Source of the DNA: JBBQZP01 sp038207585
Lineage (GTDB): Bacteria; Pseudomonadota; Alphaproteobacteria; Rhodobacterales; Rhodobacteraceae
Direction: 5' to 3'
Length of the DNA stretch: 25,034 bases
NCBI GenBank assembly: GCA_038207585.1
Contig: JBBQZP010000044.1
Coordinates: 1 to 25,034 of the forward strand
In this document: in pieces, positions 1-7,536 of the stretch
Numbering within the stretch: position 1 is the stretch's first letter
Layout: every line of letters starts with the position of its first letter
The notes under the pieces: model-generated
Databases searched by the model: none
What the model saw: the letters and a program-made list of their open reading frames with translations, nothing else
What the model was told of the DNA's origin: nothing
Made by a program: the position numbers and the translations under genes

Positions 1-263
1 GCTTCACGCATTTCACTGGCCGCGAAGTCGAAGGCGGACAAGTCCTTGTATGCCGGGAAGCGGGCAGCTTTCATGTGGTAGGCGGTCGATCGCACCTCAC
101 GCTCAGCCATTTCGGCCTTGAGCAGCTGCGACAGGATCGGCATGGCCGCTTCAAATGCGGGCGACCCTTGCTCATGCAGATCCTGGACGGCCTGCGCCAT
201 GCCTGGCATCTTCAGGCTGCGCAACATGATGATCAGCGCAGCACCCGCGGGATCATGACGCAT
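1..263 (-). CDS. istB: IS21 helper ATPase IstB, N-terminal part (cut by window edge)
   Basis: The minus-strand reading frame starts at ATG 263-261 and stays open to the window edge, giving about 87 residues (starting MRHDPAGAALIIMLRSLKMP). It has the helical N-terminal region typical of IstB-like ATP-binding proteins; the Walker motifs would lie beyond the edge. IstB is the AAA+ helper that drives strand transfer by IstA. The start overlaps the end of istA by 11 nt (istA stop at 253-255), implying translational coupling as is usual in IS21 elements. Too little is visible to judge whether the gene is intact. Confidence 0.8.
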   Translation of the reverse strand, partial: MRHDPAGAALIIMLRSLKMPGMAQAVQDLHEQGSPAFEAAMPILSQLLKAEMAEREVRSTAYHMKAARFPAYKDLSAFDFAASEMRE

Positions 264-1782
264 GACGGGCTCCTTTCTGGGTGCGCAGCCCATCGTAGCG
301 CGCGACATTGGCCTCGGGCTCCTTATTCAGCGATAAGGCGGCTGGAGGGTTCACATCCGGCTGGTCGGTCGGTGTGCCATCCAGCAGCCTATGTAGCAGG
401 TTCAGCACATGGGTTTTGGTGGGCACACCTGCCTCCAGTGCCAATTCCACTGCGCACAGCACGGCCTGCTCATCATGGTGCAGCACTAAGGACAGGATAT
501 CGACCATTTCACGGTCCCCGCCGGGCTGGCGCAGTATCTTCGCCTGTAACAGGCGGAAGGGCTCGGGCATTTCCACGAAGGGGGCACCATTGCGCAACGC
601 TCCGGGTTTGCGCTGAACCACCGCCAGATAGTGGCGCCAGTCATAAATAACGCGCCCGGGCTGGCGGTGGGATCGGTCAATGATGCGTTCGTGCGTGCAA
701 ATCACGTGCCCCTCGGCCACGACCACCAGCCGTTCAGGGTAAATGCGCAGGCTGACGGGGCGGTTCGCAAAGCTGGCGGGCACAGAATAACGGGTGCGAT
801 CAAAGTTGATCAGGCAGGTCGGCGAGACGCGCTTTCTTTCCTCGACAAAGCCATCGAACATTGTGGGGAGCGGCATCAGCGCAGGCTTCTCAGCTTCCCA
901 CACATCGGCGATGCTTCCAGGCAACCTGCCATGGGCTGTCTCAGTCCATAGCAGTTTGCAGCGCTCTTCCAACCAATCATTCAGCGCATCCATATCCGGA
1001 AAGGCCGGCATCAGCTGCCACATGCGATGGCGCGCGTCGCGCACATTCTTCTCGACCTGCCCTTTCTCCCAGCCTGCGGCCGGGTTACAGAACTCAGGAT
1101 CGAAGACATAATGGCTGGTCATCGCTGTGAACCGTGCATTCACATCGCGCTTCTTGCCAATTCCAACTTTGTCGACGGCGGTCTTCATATTGTCATAGAT
1201 CCCGCGACCCGGGACGCCTTCGAAGAAGCGGAAGGCGTGCCAATGGGCGTCAAACAGCATCTCATGCGTTTGCAGCAGATAAGCCCGCACCAGAAAAGCG
1301 CGGCTGTGCGACAGCTTGATATGCGCGACCTGCAGCTTGATGCGCTCGCCGCCAACATAGGCCCAGTCCTCGCTCCAGTCGAACTGGAACGCCTCACCCG
1401 GCGCGAACACCAGCGCAACGAAAGTTCCCCGATCAGTCGTATGATACGCGCGCTGGCGTTCGCCCTTCCATTCCCGAACGAAGACCGCAACACGCTCATA
1501 GGAACCTTCATATCCCAGCTTCACCAAATCGGCGTGCATCAGCTTCGCCGTTCGGCGCTCTTTGCGTGACTTGCGCTGATCCGAAACCAGCCATCCTGTC
1601 AGCTGAGCGGCATACGGATCCAGCTTGCTCGGACGATCCGGCGTCTGAAACGCAGGTTCAACAATCCCCTCCCGCAAATACTTCTTGATTGTGTTGCGCG
1701 CGATGCCCGTGCGCCGCGCAATCTCGCGAATGGGCATCTTGTCTCGCAGCGCCCATGTCCTGATAACCTTCAAAAATCCCAT
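253..1782 (-). CDS. istA: IS21-family transposase IstA
   Basis: This 509-residue protein is the expected IstA length. An N-terminal helix-turn-helix (about residues 15-45, containing IREIARRTGIARNTIKKYL) precedes an RNase H-fold DDE domain: Asp in FQFDWSED, Asp in GIYDNMKTAV and Glu in GWEKGQVEKN. I chose ATG 1782 because GGAG sits 8 nt upstream and the protein then starts MGFLKVIRTWALRDK; an upstream in-frame extension would run into the terminal repeats. It overlaps istB. No frameshift or stop is visible, so the transposase looks intact. Confidence 0.92.
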   Translation of the reverse strand: MGFLKVIRTWALRDKMPIREIARRTGIARNTIKKYLREGIVEPAFQTPDRPSKLDPYAAQLTGWLVSDQRKSRKERRTAKLMHADLVKLGYEGSYERVAVFVREWKGERQRAYHTTDRGTFVALVFAPGEAFQFDWSEDWAYVGGERIKLQVAHIKLSHSRAFLVRAYLLQTHEMLFDAHWHAFRFFEGVPGRGIYDNMKTAVDKVGIGKKRDVNARFTAMTSHYVFDPEFCNPAAGWEKGQVEKNVRDARHRMWQLMPAFPDMDALNDWLEERCKLLWTETAHGRLPGSIADVWEAEKPALMPLPTMFDGFVEERKRVSPTCLINFDRTRYSVPASFANRPVSLRIYPERLVVVAEGHVICTHERIIDRSHRQPGRVIYDWRHYLAVVQRKPGALRNGAPFVEMPEPFRLLQAKILRQPGGDREMVDILSLVLHHDEQAVLCAVELALEAGVPTKTHVLNLLHRLLDGTPTDQPDVNPPAALSLNKEPEANVARYDGLRTQKGARHAS

Positions 1783-1835
1783 GTCGATCACTCCATATGC
1801 CCCCAGCTGGTTCAAGCCAGGGCAAGGTTGCATAT

Positions 1836-1890
1836 GGGTCAATTCTCAGTGGCAATTTTGGCCGCTGCCGGGTCAATTCTCAGTGGCAAT
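1836..1890. repeat. Two 21-bp direct repeats at the IS21 terminus
   Basis: Identical copies at 1836-1856 and 1870-1890 (core GTCAATTCTCAGTGGCAA) lie 34 nt apart start to start, between the istA start and the gene remnant. Repeated terminal sequences are a hallmark of IS21 ends and are thought to bind IstA. Confidence 0.85.
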
Positions 1891-1895
1891 CAACA

Positions 1896-2561
1896 GGTCT
1901 GGAGGCTGAGGCGGCCCGGCTGCAAGACGCCCTGACCCTTGCCCGGTCAGACGCAGAGGCGCGCTTTGCCGACTTGGCCGAGGCGCGGCGTGCCCTTGCG
2001 GCCATCGGCGGTGACGATGCCGTCGCGCGGTTGGCCGCCGAACGTGCCAACCTTTTGAACGCACTACAGGATCAGGCCCGCGACCATCTTGAAAAGCGTT
2101 TCGGCCTGATGGCGTTTGAACAGGGTCTGCGGCGCTACCGCGACGGCCACCGCAGCGGCATGCTGGCCCGAGCTTCAGATGCCTTCTGCCACCTGACCTG
2201 CGGTGAATACACTGGCCTTGCTTCCCAGCCTGAAGGCGCCACCGAAGTGCTGGTGGCCCTACCCGGCAACGGGGGCTCAAAACTGGCGACCGATTTATCC
2301 AAGGGCACGCGGTTCCAGCTTTACCTTGCCCTGCGGATCGCTGGATACCATGAGCTTTCGAAATCACGCCCACCGGTTCCGTTCATCGCCGATGACATCA
2401 TGGAGACTTTTGACGACGCCCGCGCCGCGCAGGCTTTTGCCCTGCTGGGGGACATGTCGCGCAGCGGTCAGGTGATCTATCTGACCCACCATGAGCATCT
2501 GTGCGACCTCGCGGTGGCCACTTGTCCGGGTGCGCGGATTGTTGATCTTCGAACCCTGTGA
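1896..2561 (+). pseudogene. 3' remnant of YhaN/Rad50-like AAA ATPase gene, interrupted by IS21
   Basis: The frame is open through the IS end and continues as about 221 residues of an SMC/Rad50-like protein. A coiled-coil segment (LEAEAARLQDAL onward) is followed by an ABC-type signature (LSKGTRFQLYLALRIA), a Walker B strand with acidic pair (VPFIADDIMETFDDAR) and an H-loop (VIYLTHHEHL). This matches the C-terminal half of YhaN-type ATPases, which usually pair with an SbcD-like nuclease (YhaO) in DNA-end processing. The Walker A half is missing and would lie beyond the IS21 element, outside the window. The break coincides with the IS21 tip, so insertional inactivation is the simplest reading. 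Confidence 0.8.
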
Positions 2562-2867
2562 TCAAATGATCGTGCAACGCAACTAGATGCCGGAAATGGA
2601 CGCCTGCCCGCAGCTTGCTCGATTCCTATACAGTTACTGTCCTAGCTTAACTGCAGTCGGCTTTTCACTTCTAAGGTTGGGCGCGGCCTCAGCGACGCTA
2701 TCGGCCCCTAGCGGTCGGCTAGGCGCTGCCGATAGAAATAAGAGCCAACAGACGAAAGCCGCCATCCGAATTGGGTCGGACGAGGCGGAGTTTGCCTTGG
2801 GCGTTTCATTTCAAGGGATGGCCGCCCGTGGCTCGCCTCGGTCCGTCTGATGTGGGCTCGACAGAGG
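2562..2867. other. Intergenic stretch without a convincing gene
   Basis: These 306 nt lie between the ATPase remnant and the end of the convergent HEPN/LOTUS gene. Short open frames exist on both strands but show no recognisable protein-like pattern or good ribosome binding site. No tRNA, clear terminator or repeat was seen. Confidence 0.5.
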
Positions 2868-3698
2868 TCAGCTGGCGGATCGGGTGCGATAGAAGGCTTG
2901 GCGTAAGCCACCTGACATCAGATACCGTAAATCAAAGAGGCGCGACTGGTGAATAACCTGTCGCCAGCTTGTGCAGCCATAGTTTTCAGGCTGTTCATCC
3001 GGATAACGTGCGTTCACCCACCGAAAAGCGGCGTTAGCGGGAGCCCAACCGTCAATTCCAGTTTCCTGAGCCGCTTCGTGCAGCGCCTTGGCGATTTGCG
3101 TCCGGTTCCAAGGGATGCGACCACCCACAATGAAATCGTGAACGTCGGATGAGGCAAGGGCGACGGCCAGGTGCGCCTGCCCTTGCTTCATGTCACCGGC
3201 CCAGCTACGCAAGACTCCATGGGCTTGAGTGATGCGATCTAGAGCCAGTGCCAATGCAGTTTGCGCCTTCAGACAGCTTTCATAAGTGGCCAAGTCGTGC
3301 TTCTCAAGAAAATGATGGACGAGGTCGTTGCGCAATTTGACGAGATCCCGAATGTCGCTCTCGGCTTTCGCGAAATCCCCGCCTGGAAGGAGGATCTGCG
3401 CCCGGTAGCTTACGGAAGGGGCGTCGTCCCATTCCGATTTGTCTACATGACTTTCAGGCCCCACGACGAAAGAACCCAGCAATTCACCAGCCACCGTCCC
3501 AAGTGTTTTGCCATGGAAGTTCGCGACCCGGTCGGCCTTTGCGTCTTCGAGGTCTTCAGTCTTGGCGGAGATATGATGCGTCGCGACGACGGCCTTCATC
3601 AGCATTTCATAGGCCTGCAGGCGCAAGAGACACAGCCCGAAACGGCGCTGAACCTCGTGTCGCGACGCTGTCAGTTCGAGCTCGGCTTCCGGGTTCAT
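2868..3698 (-). CDS. HEPN-like and OST-HTH/LOTUS domain protein (putative RNA-binding/RNase)
   Basis: This 276-residue protein has two parts. The N-terminal about 160 residues are helical and carry RNDLVH at residues 123-128, which fits the RX4-6H motif of HEPN domains, many of which are RNases. The C-terminal part (about 190-265, with GWAPANAAFRWVNARYP and ENYGCTSWRQVI followed by LFDLRY) resembles an OST-HTH/LOTUS domain, a winged-helix fold associated with RNA binding. Start ATG 3698 is preferred: an upstream in-frame start at 3716 lies inside the terminus of the neighbouring IS3 element. The GGGGAG that could serve as ribosome binding site also lies in the IS tip, so the original upstream region has been replaced. 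Function is inferred only from the domains. Confidence 0.68.
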   Translation of the reverse strand: MNPEAELELTASRHEVQRRFGLCLLRLQAYEMLMKAVVATHHISAKTEDLEDAKADRVANFHGKTLGTVAGELLGSFVVGPESHVDKSEWDDAPSVSYRAQILLPGGDFAKAESDIRDLVKLRNDLVHHFLEKHDLATYESCLKAQTALALALDRITQAHGVLRSWAGDMKQGQAHLAVALASSDVHDFIVGGRIPWNRTQIAKALHEAAQETGIDGWAPANAAFRWVNARYPDEQPENYGCTSWRQVIHQSRLFDLRYLMSGGLRQAFYRTRSAS

Positions 3699-3740
3699 CA
3701 CTGAGCTACTCCCCAACTCTTGGACAGTTTTCCGGGTTAT

Positions 3741-4623
3741 TTAAGCTACTGCCTGCACCTGCTGATCGGTTTGGGTTGTATTGAAGTAGACCACGGCGGG
3801 CGGTTGTCCGCCATGGGCGGCGTGGGGCCGCTGGTGGTTGTAAAAGGTAATCCAGCGCCCGACACCGGCTTTGGCTTGGGACCCGGTTTCCCAGGCGTGC
3901 AGATAGACGCATTCGTATTTCAGGGATCGCCACAGGCGCTCAATGAAGATGTTGTCCAAGTATCGGGCCTTACCGTCCATGGAGATTTTGGTCTTGGCCC
4001 GTTTCAGCCGGTCGGTCCAGTCGAAGGACGTGAACTGACTGACCTGATCCGTGTTCATGATCTCGGGTGGGCCAAACTTGTGGATCGCCTCGTTCAGCGC
4101 CTCAAGGCAGAAGTCCGCTTCCAGCGTGTTGGAGATGCGCCAGGCCAACACCTTCCTCGTGAACCAGCCCATGACGGCGACCAGATACAGAAAACCCTTT
4201 CGCATTGGCAGGTAGGTGATGTCGGCGCACCAGACCTGATTGGGCCGATCAATGCGCAACCCGCCCAGCAGATAGGGGTAGGTCTTGTGCCCCTTCGCAG
4301 GCTTGCTGGTATTGGGCTTTTGGTAGATTGGCATCAACCGCATAAGGCGCATCAGCCGTCGGACGCGCTTTTCATTCACGGCATGACCCTCGTTCTGCAA
4401 GTGCCATGTCATTTGCCGGACACCGTAAAATGGCGTGTCCAGGAACTGCCTCTCATGGTTTGCAGGGCAAACCATTGCCAGCCAATGGCTTGTCGACCTT
4501 CAACATCAGGTCCAGGTTCAGCACCGTCTCGCCCTGCGGTGCATAGTAAAACGGCCACCGCGAGATCAACAGCAACTGACATTGCGCCCCGACCGACAGC
4601 TTGGGATGGGTCCGTTCGATCAT
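3741..4623 (-). pseudogene. IS3-family transposase OrfB, frameshifted by 40-nt insertion
   Basis: The gene starts at ATG 4623, overlapping the orfA stop, and reads MIERTHPKLSVGAQCQLL to about VDK near 4500. The frame then changes, and the rest (from QFLDTPFYGVRQMTWHL to the stop at 3741) lies in another frame. Removing a 40-nt segment near 4453-4495 restores one continuous OrfB. The downstream part has the rve/DDE core: Asp in WCADITY, Asp in MNTDQVSQFTS and Glu in FIERLWRSLKYE. The usual DQGSQ is DQVSQ here, a second sign of decay. A programmed frameshift is unlikely because the extra bases encode no OrfB-like residues and fold as hairpins. Confidence 0.82.
4453..4495. repeat. Hairpin-rich 40-nt insertion inside IS3 orfB
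   Basis: The + strand contains ATGGTTTGC-AGG-GCAAACCAT, a perfect 9-bp stem with a 3-nt loop. It is followed immediately by an overlapping CCATTG-CCAGC-CAATGG stem. This segment separates the two orfB frames and its length (40, that is 3n+1) explains the frame change. It may be a tiny palindromic element or the product of aberrant repair or replication. The exact edges are uncertain by one or two bases. Confidence 0.65.
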
Positions 4624-4931
4624 GCCCCGCCTCGCTTCCCGATCCAAGGCTTGAGCTTTCGTGACAAAAAATCGTTGGCGACAGCCAGTTCTCCGATCTT
4701 TGCGTGCAGATCACGGACCGTTTCCTCGGCAATCTCGGCGGTGCCCGCAGCCTGGCCGCCACGCTCGAAAATGCCCGCCGCACCTTCCAGCAGGGCTTTC
4801 TTCCACTGATGGATCATCGTTGGATGGACCTCGTAAGCGGTCGCCAACTCTGACACCGTGCGCTCACCCTTCAGCGCCTCCAATGCCACACGCGCCTTGA
4901 ACGCCGCGTCATGGTTCCTGCGTTTCGACAT
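4620..4931 (-). CDS. IS3-family transposase OrfA
   Basis: This 103-residue protein starts MSKRRNHDAAFKARVALEAL. An HTH_Tnp_1-type helix-turn-helix (about 10-50, TVSELATAYEVHPTMIHQWK) is followed by a C-terminal leucine-zipper-like helix (about 65-95, ETVRDLHAKIGELAVANDFL). OrfA binds the IS ends and normally forms OrfAB with OrfB. The stop overlaps the orfB start (ATGA), allowing coupled translation. The frame looks intact. Confidence 0.9.
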   Translation of the reverse strand: MSKRRNHDAAFKARVALEALKGERTVSELATAYEVHPTMIHQWKKALLEGAAGIFERGGQAAGTAEIAEETVRDLHAKIGELAVANDFLSRKLKPWIGKRGGA

Positions 4932-5054
4932 GTTCTGATCTCCTCGGATTTGGGATCAGCAGACCTCAGATCGTAGCTTCCGTCACTGTCCGATTTTCGG
5001 GGGGTAGCTCAGGGATCGGCTCGATTTGCGAGCGGAGAAACGTGGGGGCGGAAT

Positions 5055-5450
5055 ATGGCAAAGGCTATTCACAGCATGATCAGGGTGCTTGACGAAGCAA
5101 GCTCGGTGGTGTTTTACGCAAACGCATTCGGCTTGCAGGTGGCAGACAGGCTGGAGTTCGACAGCTTTGTTCTGATCTATCTCAGCAATGCAGAATCCAA
5201 CTTCGAGGTTGAGCTGACGGTCAATAAGGGCAGGATCGAGCCTTATGATCTTGGCAACGGCTATGGCCATATTGCTGTTTCGGTTCCGGATGTGGCAGCC
5301 GAACATGCCCGCTTTCTGTCTGAGGGTCTTGCGCCAGGCAAACTGGTGGATTTCGCGCCAGGAGGTACGATAATCGCACGGTTCTTCTTTGTCACAGACC
5401 CTGACGGTTATCAGATTGAAGTGGTGCAAAGAGGCGGCAGATATCTTTAG
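5055..5450 (+). CDS. VOC-family protein, glyoxalase I (GloA)-like
   Basis: This 131-residue protein has one vicinal-oxygen-chelate fold made of two beta-alpha-beta-beta-beta units. Candidate metal ligands H6, E53, H72 and E122 match the spacing of glyoxalase I in E. coli (H5, E56, H74, E122). The surrounding text also resembles GloA (HSMIRVLD, EVELTVN, YGHIAVSV, DPDGYQIEVV). The likely activity is isomerisation of the methylglyoxal-glutathione hemithioacetal; another VOC activity, for example on a different electrophile, cannot be excluded. GGGGGCGGA lies just upstream of the ATG. The gene begins only 43 nt after the IS3 right end, so its native promoter may have been displaced. It converges on the regulator gene downstream. 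Confidence 0.8.
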   Translation: MAKAIHSMIRVLDEASSVVFYANAFGLQVADRLEFDSFVLIYLSNAESNFEVELTVNKGRIEPYDLGNGYGHIAVSVPDVAAEHARFLSEGLAPGKLVDFAPGGTIIARFFFVTDPDGYQIEVVQRGGRYL

Positions 5451-5508
5451 AAAATGATGCGTTCAGGTCGCATGTCGCATGTCCTGGGCCGATCAGGGAC
5501 GGCTCTTT

Positions 5509-7467
5509 CTATCCCGATTTGCGGGCAGAGATATTGTAGGCGTCCATCTTCCTATAAAGCGTGGGGCGCGAAATTCCCAGCATGGCGGCAGTGCGGCTCA
5601 GATTGCCATGTTGCGCTGCAAGTGTCGCGCGGATCATCTGGGATTCCGCATCCTTCAGAGATTCGGGGTTGCCCGACTCCGGGGTGGGGTCAGACAAAGC
5701 GGTTGTGCGCCGCTGCACAATTTCTTCCGGCAGATCGTTAATCGAAATGGTGCGGCCTTTGCTAAGGTAGTGCAATCCCGAGATGACGTTGCGCAGTTCT
5801 CGCACATTGCCAGGCCAGTTATGCGTCATCAGCGCCTCTTGCGCATCGGACCGCAGGATCAGCACGTCGCGGCCGGTTTCAATGCTTATCTTGCGGTTGT
5901 AATGCTCTGCGATCAGCAGGATGTCGTCGCCACGATCGCACAAGGGTGGGATCGTCAGGGTAACGGTGCCTAGACGATAGAACAGGTCGCGACGGAACCG
6001 GCCTGCCTCCACCTCGTCCAGCATCACCCGGTTGGTTAGCGAGATCACGGCAAGGCCGGGTTTGTCGACCGACTGACCGGTGCTGCATTCATCAAGCGCG
6101 CGCAGCAGAAAAGGTTGGATCGAAGGGGGCAATTCGCCGATCTCGTCCAGAACCAGGGTGGGAGAGCAGGCGGCAGACAGAGCGCCTTGCAAGGCGGCAT
6201 CAATGGCAGCGACAGAAACTGCGCCGCAGTTGATCGCGGCGAACGGCTGTGGTGGCAAGTGGGAATGGATCAGGCGGGCAAAAAGCTCCTTGCCGACGCC
6301 GGTCTGTCCCTGAATCAGGATTGGCAACCGCGAAGTGGCGATGCGGTTGGCTGTATCCAGTGCCTCCAGAACCGCATCGCTTTTGCCGACAATCTTCAGA
6401 TCCGTTCCGCGAAGGGCGATGCCGGGCAGTGGAGAAAGGCGAACCGGTGAGCGAGTGACCGGGTTTGACGGCTTGAAAACCAAAGCGGCACCTTTGGCGG
6501 TGCCATCTATGTTGATCAGCCGGATTTCCTGACAACTGTGATCAACAGGCAGGGCCGCAAGGATACTGGCCTCGGACAGTTCGCACGACAGATCGAACAG
6601 CTTTGTGCCGTTCCTGACCATCACGCCCGACTCCGCGAATTGCGGAAGGCCGTCGCAATTGCGGTTGAAGATCAACCGGCCAAAGCGGTCAACCACTGCG
6701 ATGCCTTCGTCCATCGAGCCTGATTGCATCGGGATCGTGCCAATGACCGATTCCAGCAGATGAAGGTGCAAAAACGATTGTTCACGCTCAAGCGCGATCT
6801 CGATTTCGCGGGCGGCAGTCGCGGCAAAGGCAGCATTGTGCTTTTGAAAGATCGTAGTCAGGCCAGACAGGTTGATGGCCCCGATGATCGTGCGGTCAAC
6901 CGGATCGCGTATGGGTGCGCAGGCGCAGCTCCATGCCTTCATCCCCTCGCAGAAATGTTCTTCGCCATGAACAAACACCGGTTGGCCCGCCCAAAGGGCC
7001 GTGCCGATTCCGTTGGTGCCCGAGGCCTGCTCGCTCCATATCCCACCCACCCGCAGGTTGATGCGGTTGGCCTTGTCCAGCGTCGAGCTGTCACCGACGG
7101 TGTCGAGGATAACACCGTCACGGTCAGTCAGCAGCAAGATTGCCTCGGCTCCGTTCAGCATGCTGCCGATATGCATCAGGGATTCCTGTGTGGCCCTGCG
7201 CAGGTCGGAATTGTCGTGTCTGGATTTGCGTGTCTGAGGCAAGGTGTCCAGCGTGGGCGCGGCATACTGTTCGGGTTTGATCCCGGTCGAGGTACTGCGC
7301 AGCCACGATTGATAGATGATCGAACGCACCCCGGACATCGGGATGCTTGGCGCATCGCGTTCGGCAACGAAGCGGTTCCATGCGCGGGAGGTCTCTTTGG
7401 CGTTGACTTCCGTGTAGTCGAACATCAAGCGAGATCGGTTGGCGCGTGTCTGGATATCAGAACCCAT
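5509..7467 (-). CDS. AcoR/MimR-type AAA+ transcriptional regulator lacking GAFTGA
   Basis: This 652-residue protein has a GAF-type sensor (about 90-230, with SGTNGIGTAL typical of AcoR relatives), a PAS-like segment (about 245-330) and a sigma54-activator-type AAA+ domain (about 355-580). Walker A is GQTGVGKE at 387-394 and Walker B is TLVLDEIGEL at 437-446. A Fis-type helix-turn-helix lies at about 617-645 (GNLSRTAAMLGISRPTLYRK). Between NCGA (413-416) and Walker B only about 20 residues remain. The usual ELFG...GAFTGA segment that contacts sigma54 is absent. AGAGG precedes the ATG. By family and position it is the likely activator of the monooxygenase operon, sensing a substrate or product through the GAF domain. 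It may work without sigma54. Confidence 0.88.
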   Translation of the reverse strand: MGSDIQTRANRSRLMFDYTEVNAKETSRAWNRFVAERDAPSIPMSGVRSIIYQSWLRSTSTGIKPEQYAAPTLDTLPQTRKSRHDNSDLRRATQESLMHIGSMLNGAEAILLLTDRDGVILDTVGDSSTLDKANRINLRVGGIWSEQASGTNGIGTALWAGQPVFVHGEEHFCEGMKAWSCACAPIRDPVDRTIIGAINLSGLTTIFQKHNAAFAATAAREIEIALEREQSFLHLHLLESVIGTIPMQSGSMDEGIAVVDRFGRLIFNRNCDGLPQFAESGVMVRNGTKLFDLSCELSEASILAALPVDHSCQEIRLINIDGTAKGAALVFKPSNPVTRSPVRLSPLPGIALRGTDLKIVGKSDAVLEALDTANRIATSRLPILIQGQTGVGKELFARLIHSHLPPQPFAAINCGAVSVAAIDAALQGALSAACSPTLVLDEIGELPPSIQPFLLRALDECSTGQSVDKPGLAVISLTNRVMLDEVEAGRFRRDLFYRLGTVTLTIPPLCDRGDDILLIAEHYNRKISIETGRDVLILRSDAQEALMTHNWPGNVRELRNVISGLHYLSKGRTISINDLPEEIVQRRTTALSDPTPESGNPESLKDAESQMIRATLAAQHGNLSRTAAMLGISRPTLYRKMDAYNISARKSG

Positions 7468-7536
7468 CTTTAAATCCTCTCTGGACTTAATAGTGGCGAA
7501 ACTGGTTTTCGATGTGTGGCTTGAGGACCTGTCGCA

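Larger units (their letters stand above)
1..1895 (-). mobile_element. IS21-family insertion sequence, partial (left end outside window)
   Basis: The element carries istA followed by an overlapping istB on the minus strand, the standard IS21 layout. Its right end has two copies of a 21-bp repeat (1836-1856 and 1870-1890, core GTCAATTCTCAGTGGCAA), as expected for the multiple terminal transposase-binding repeats of this family. Read on the minus strand the end begins TGTTGATTGCCAC, so the tip is placed near 1895; it could be 1892. The other end and any target duplication lie outside the window. On the right it abuts the coding sequence of a YhaN-like ATPase, so it appears to have inserted into that gene. 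Confidence 0.88.
3702..5011 (-). mobile_element. IS3-family insertion sequence, complete but probably inactive
   Basis: The ends are imperfect inverted repeats of 27 bp (3702-3728 and 4985-5011; 21 of 27 positions match). Both begin TGAGCTAC and end GGACAGT when read inward. The 1310-bp element contains orfA and orfB on the minus strand, overlapping by ATGA. orfB is frameshifted by a 40-nt insertion and has a changed catalytic-motif residue. Flanking triplets (CAC before, GGG after) are not a target duplication, so there may have been rearrangement after insertion. Confidence 0.85.

Noticed and set aside
75..650. Plus-strand open frame of 191 codons over istA/istB
   Set aside because: It is a shadow of the IS21 genes in GC-rich sequence, with low-complexity Arg/His/Ala composition.
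2587..2850. 87-codon plus-strand open frame in the gap after the ATPase remnant
   Set aside because: No ribosome binding site, unusual composition and no recognisable domain.
4453..4623. Programmed frameshift within IS3 orfB
   Set aside because: Frameshifting in IS3 elements occurs between orfA and orfB, not inside the orfB core, and here extra palindromic bases explain the frame change.
5451..5508. Terminator between the VOC gene and the convergent regulator
   Set aside because: The CCTG/CAGG stem is short and imperfect and has no proper T-run; a tandem CGCATGT repeat there is too small to interpret.
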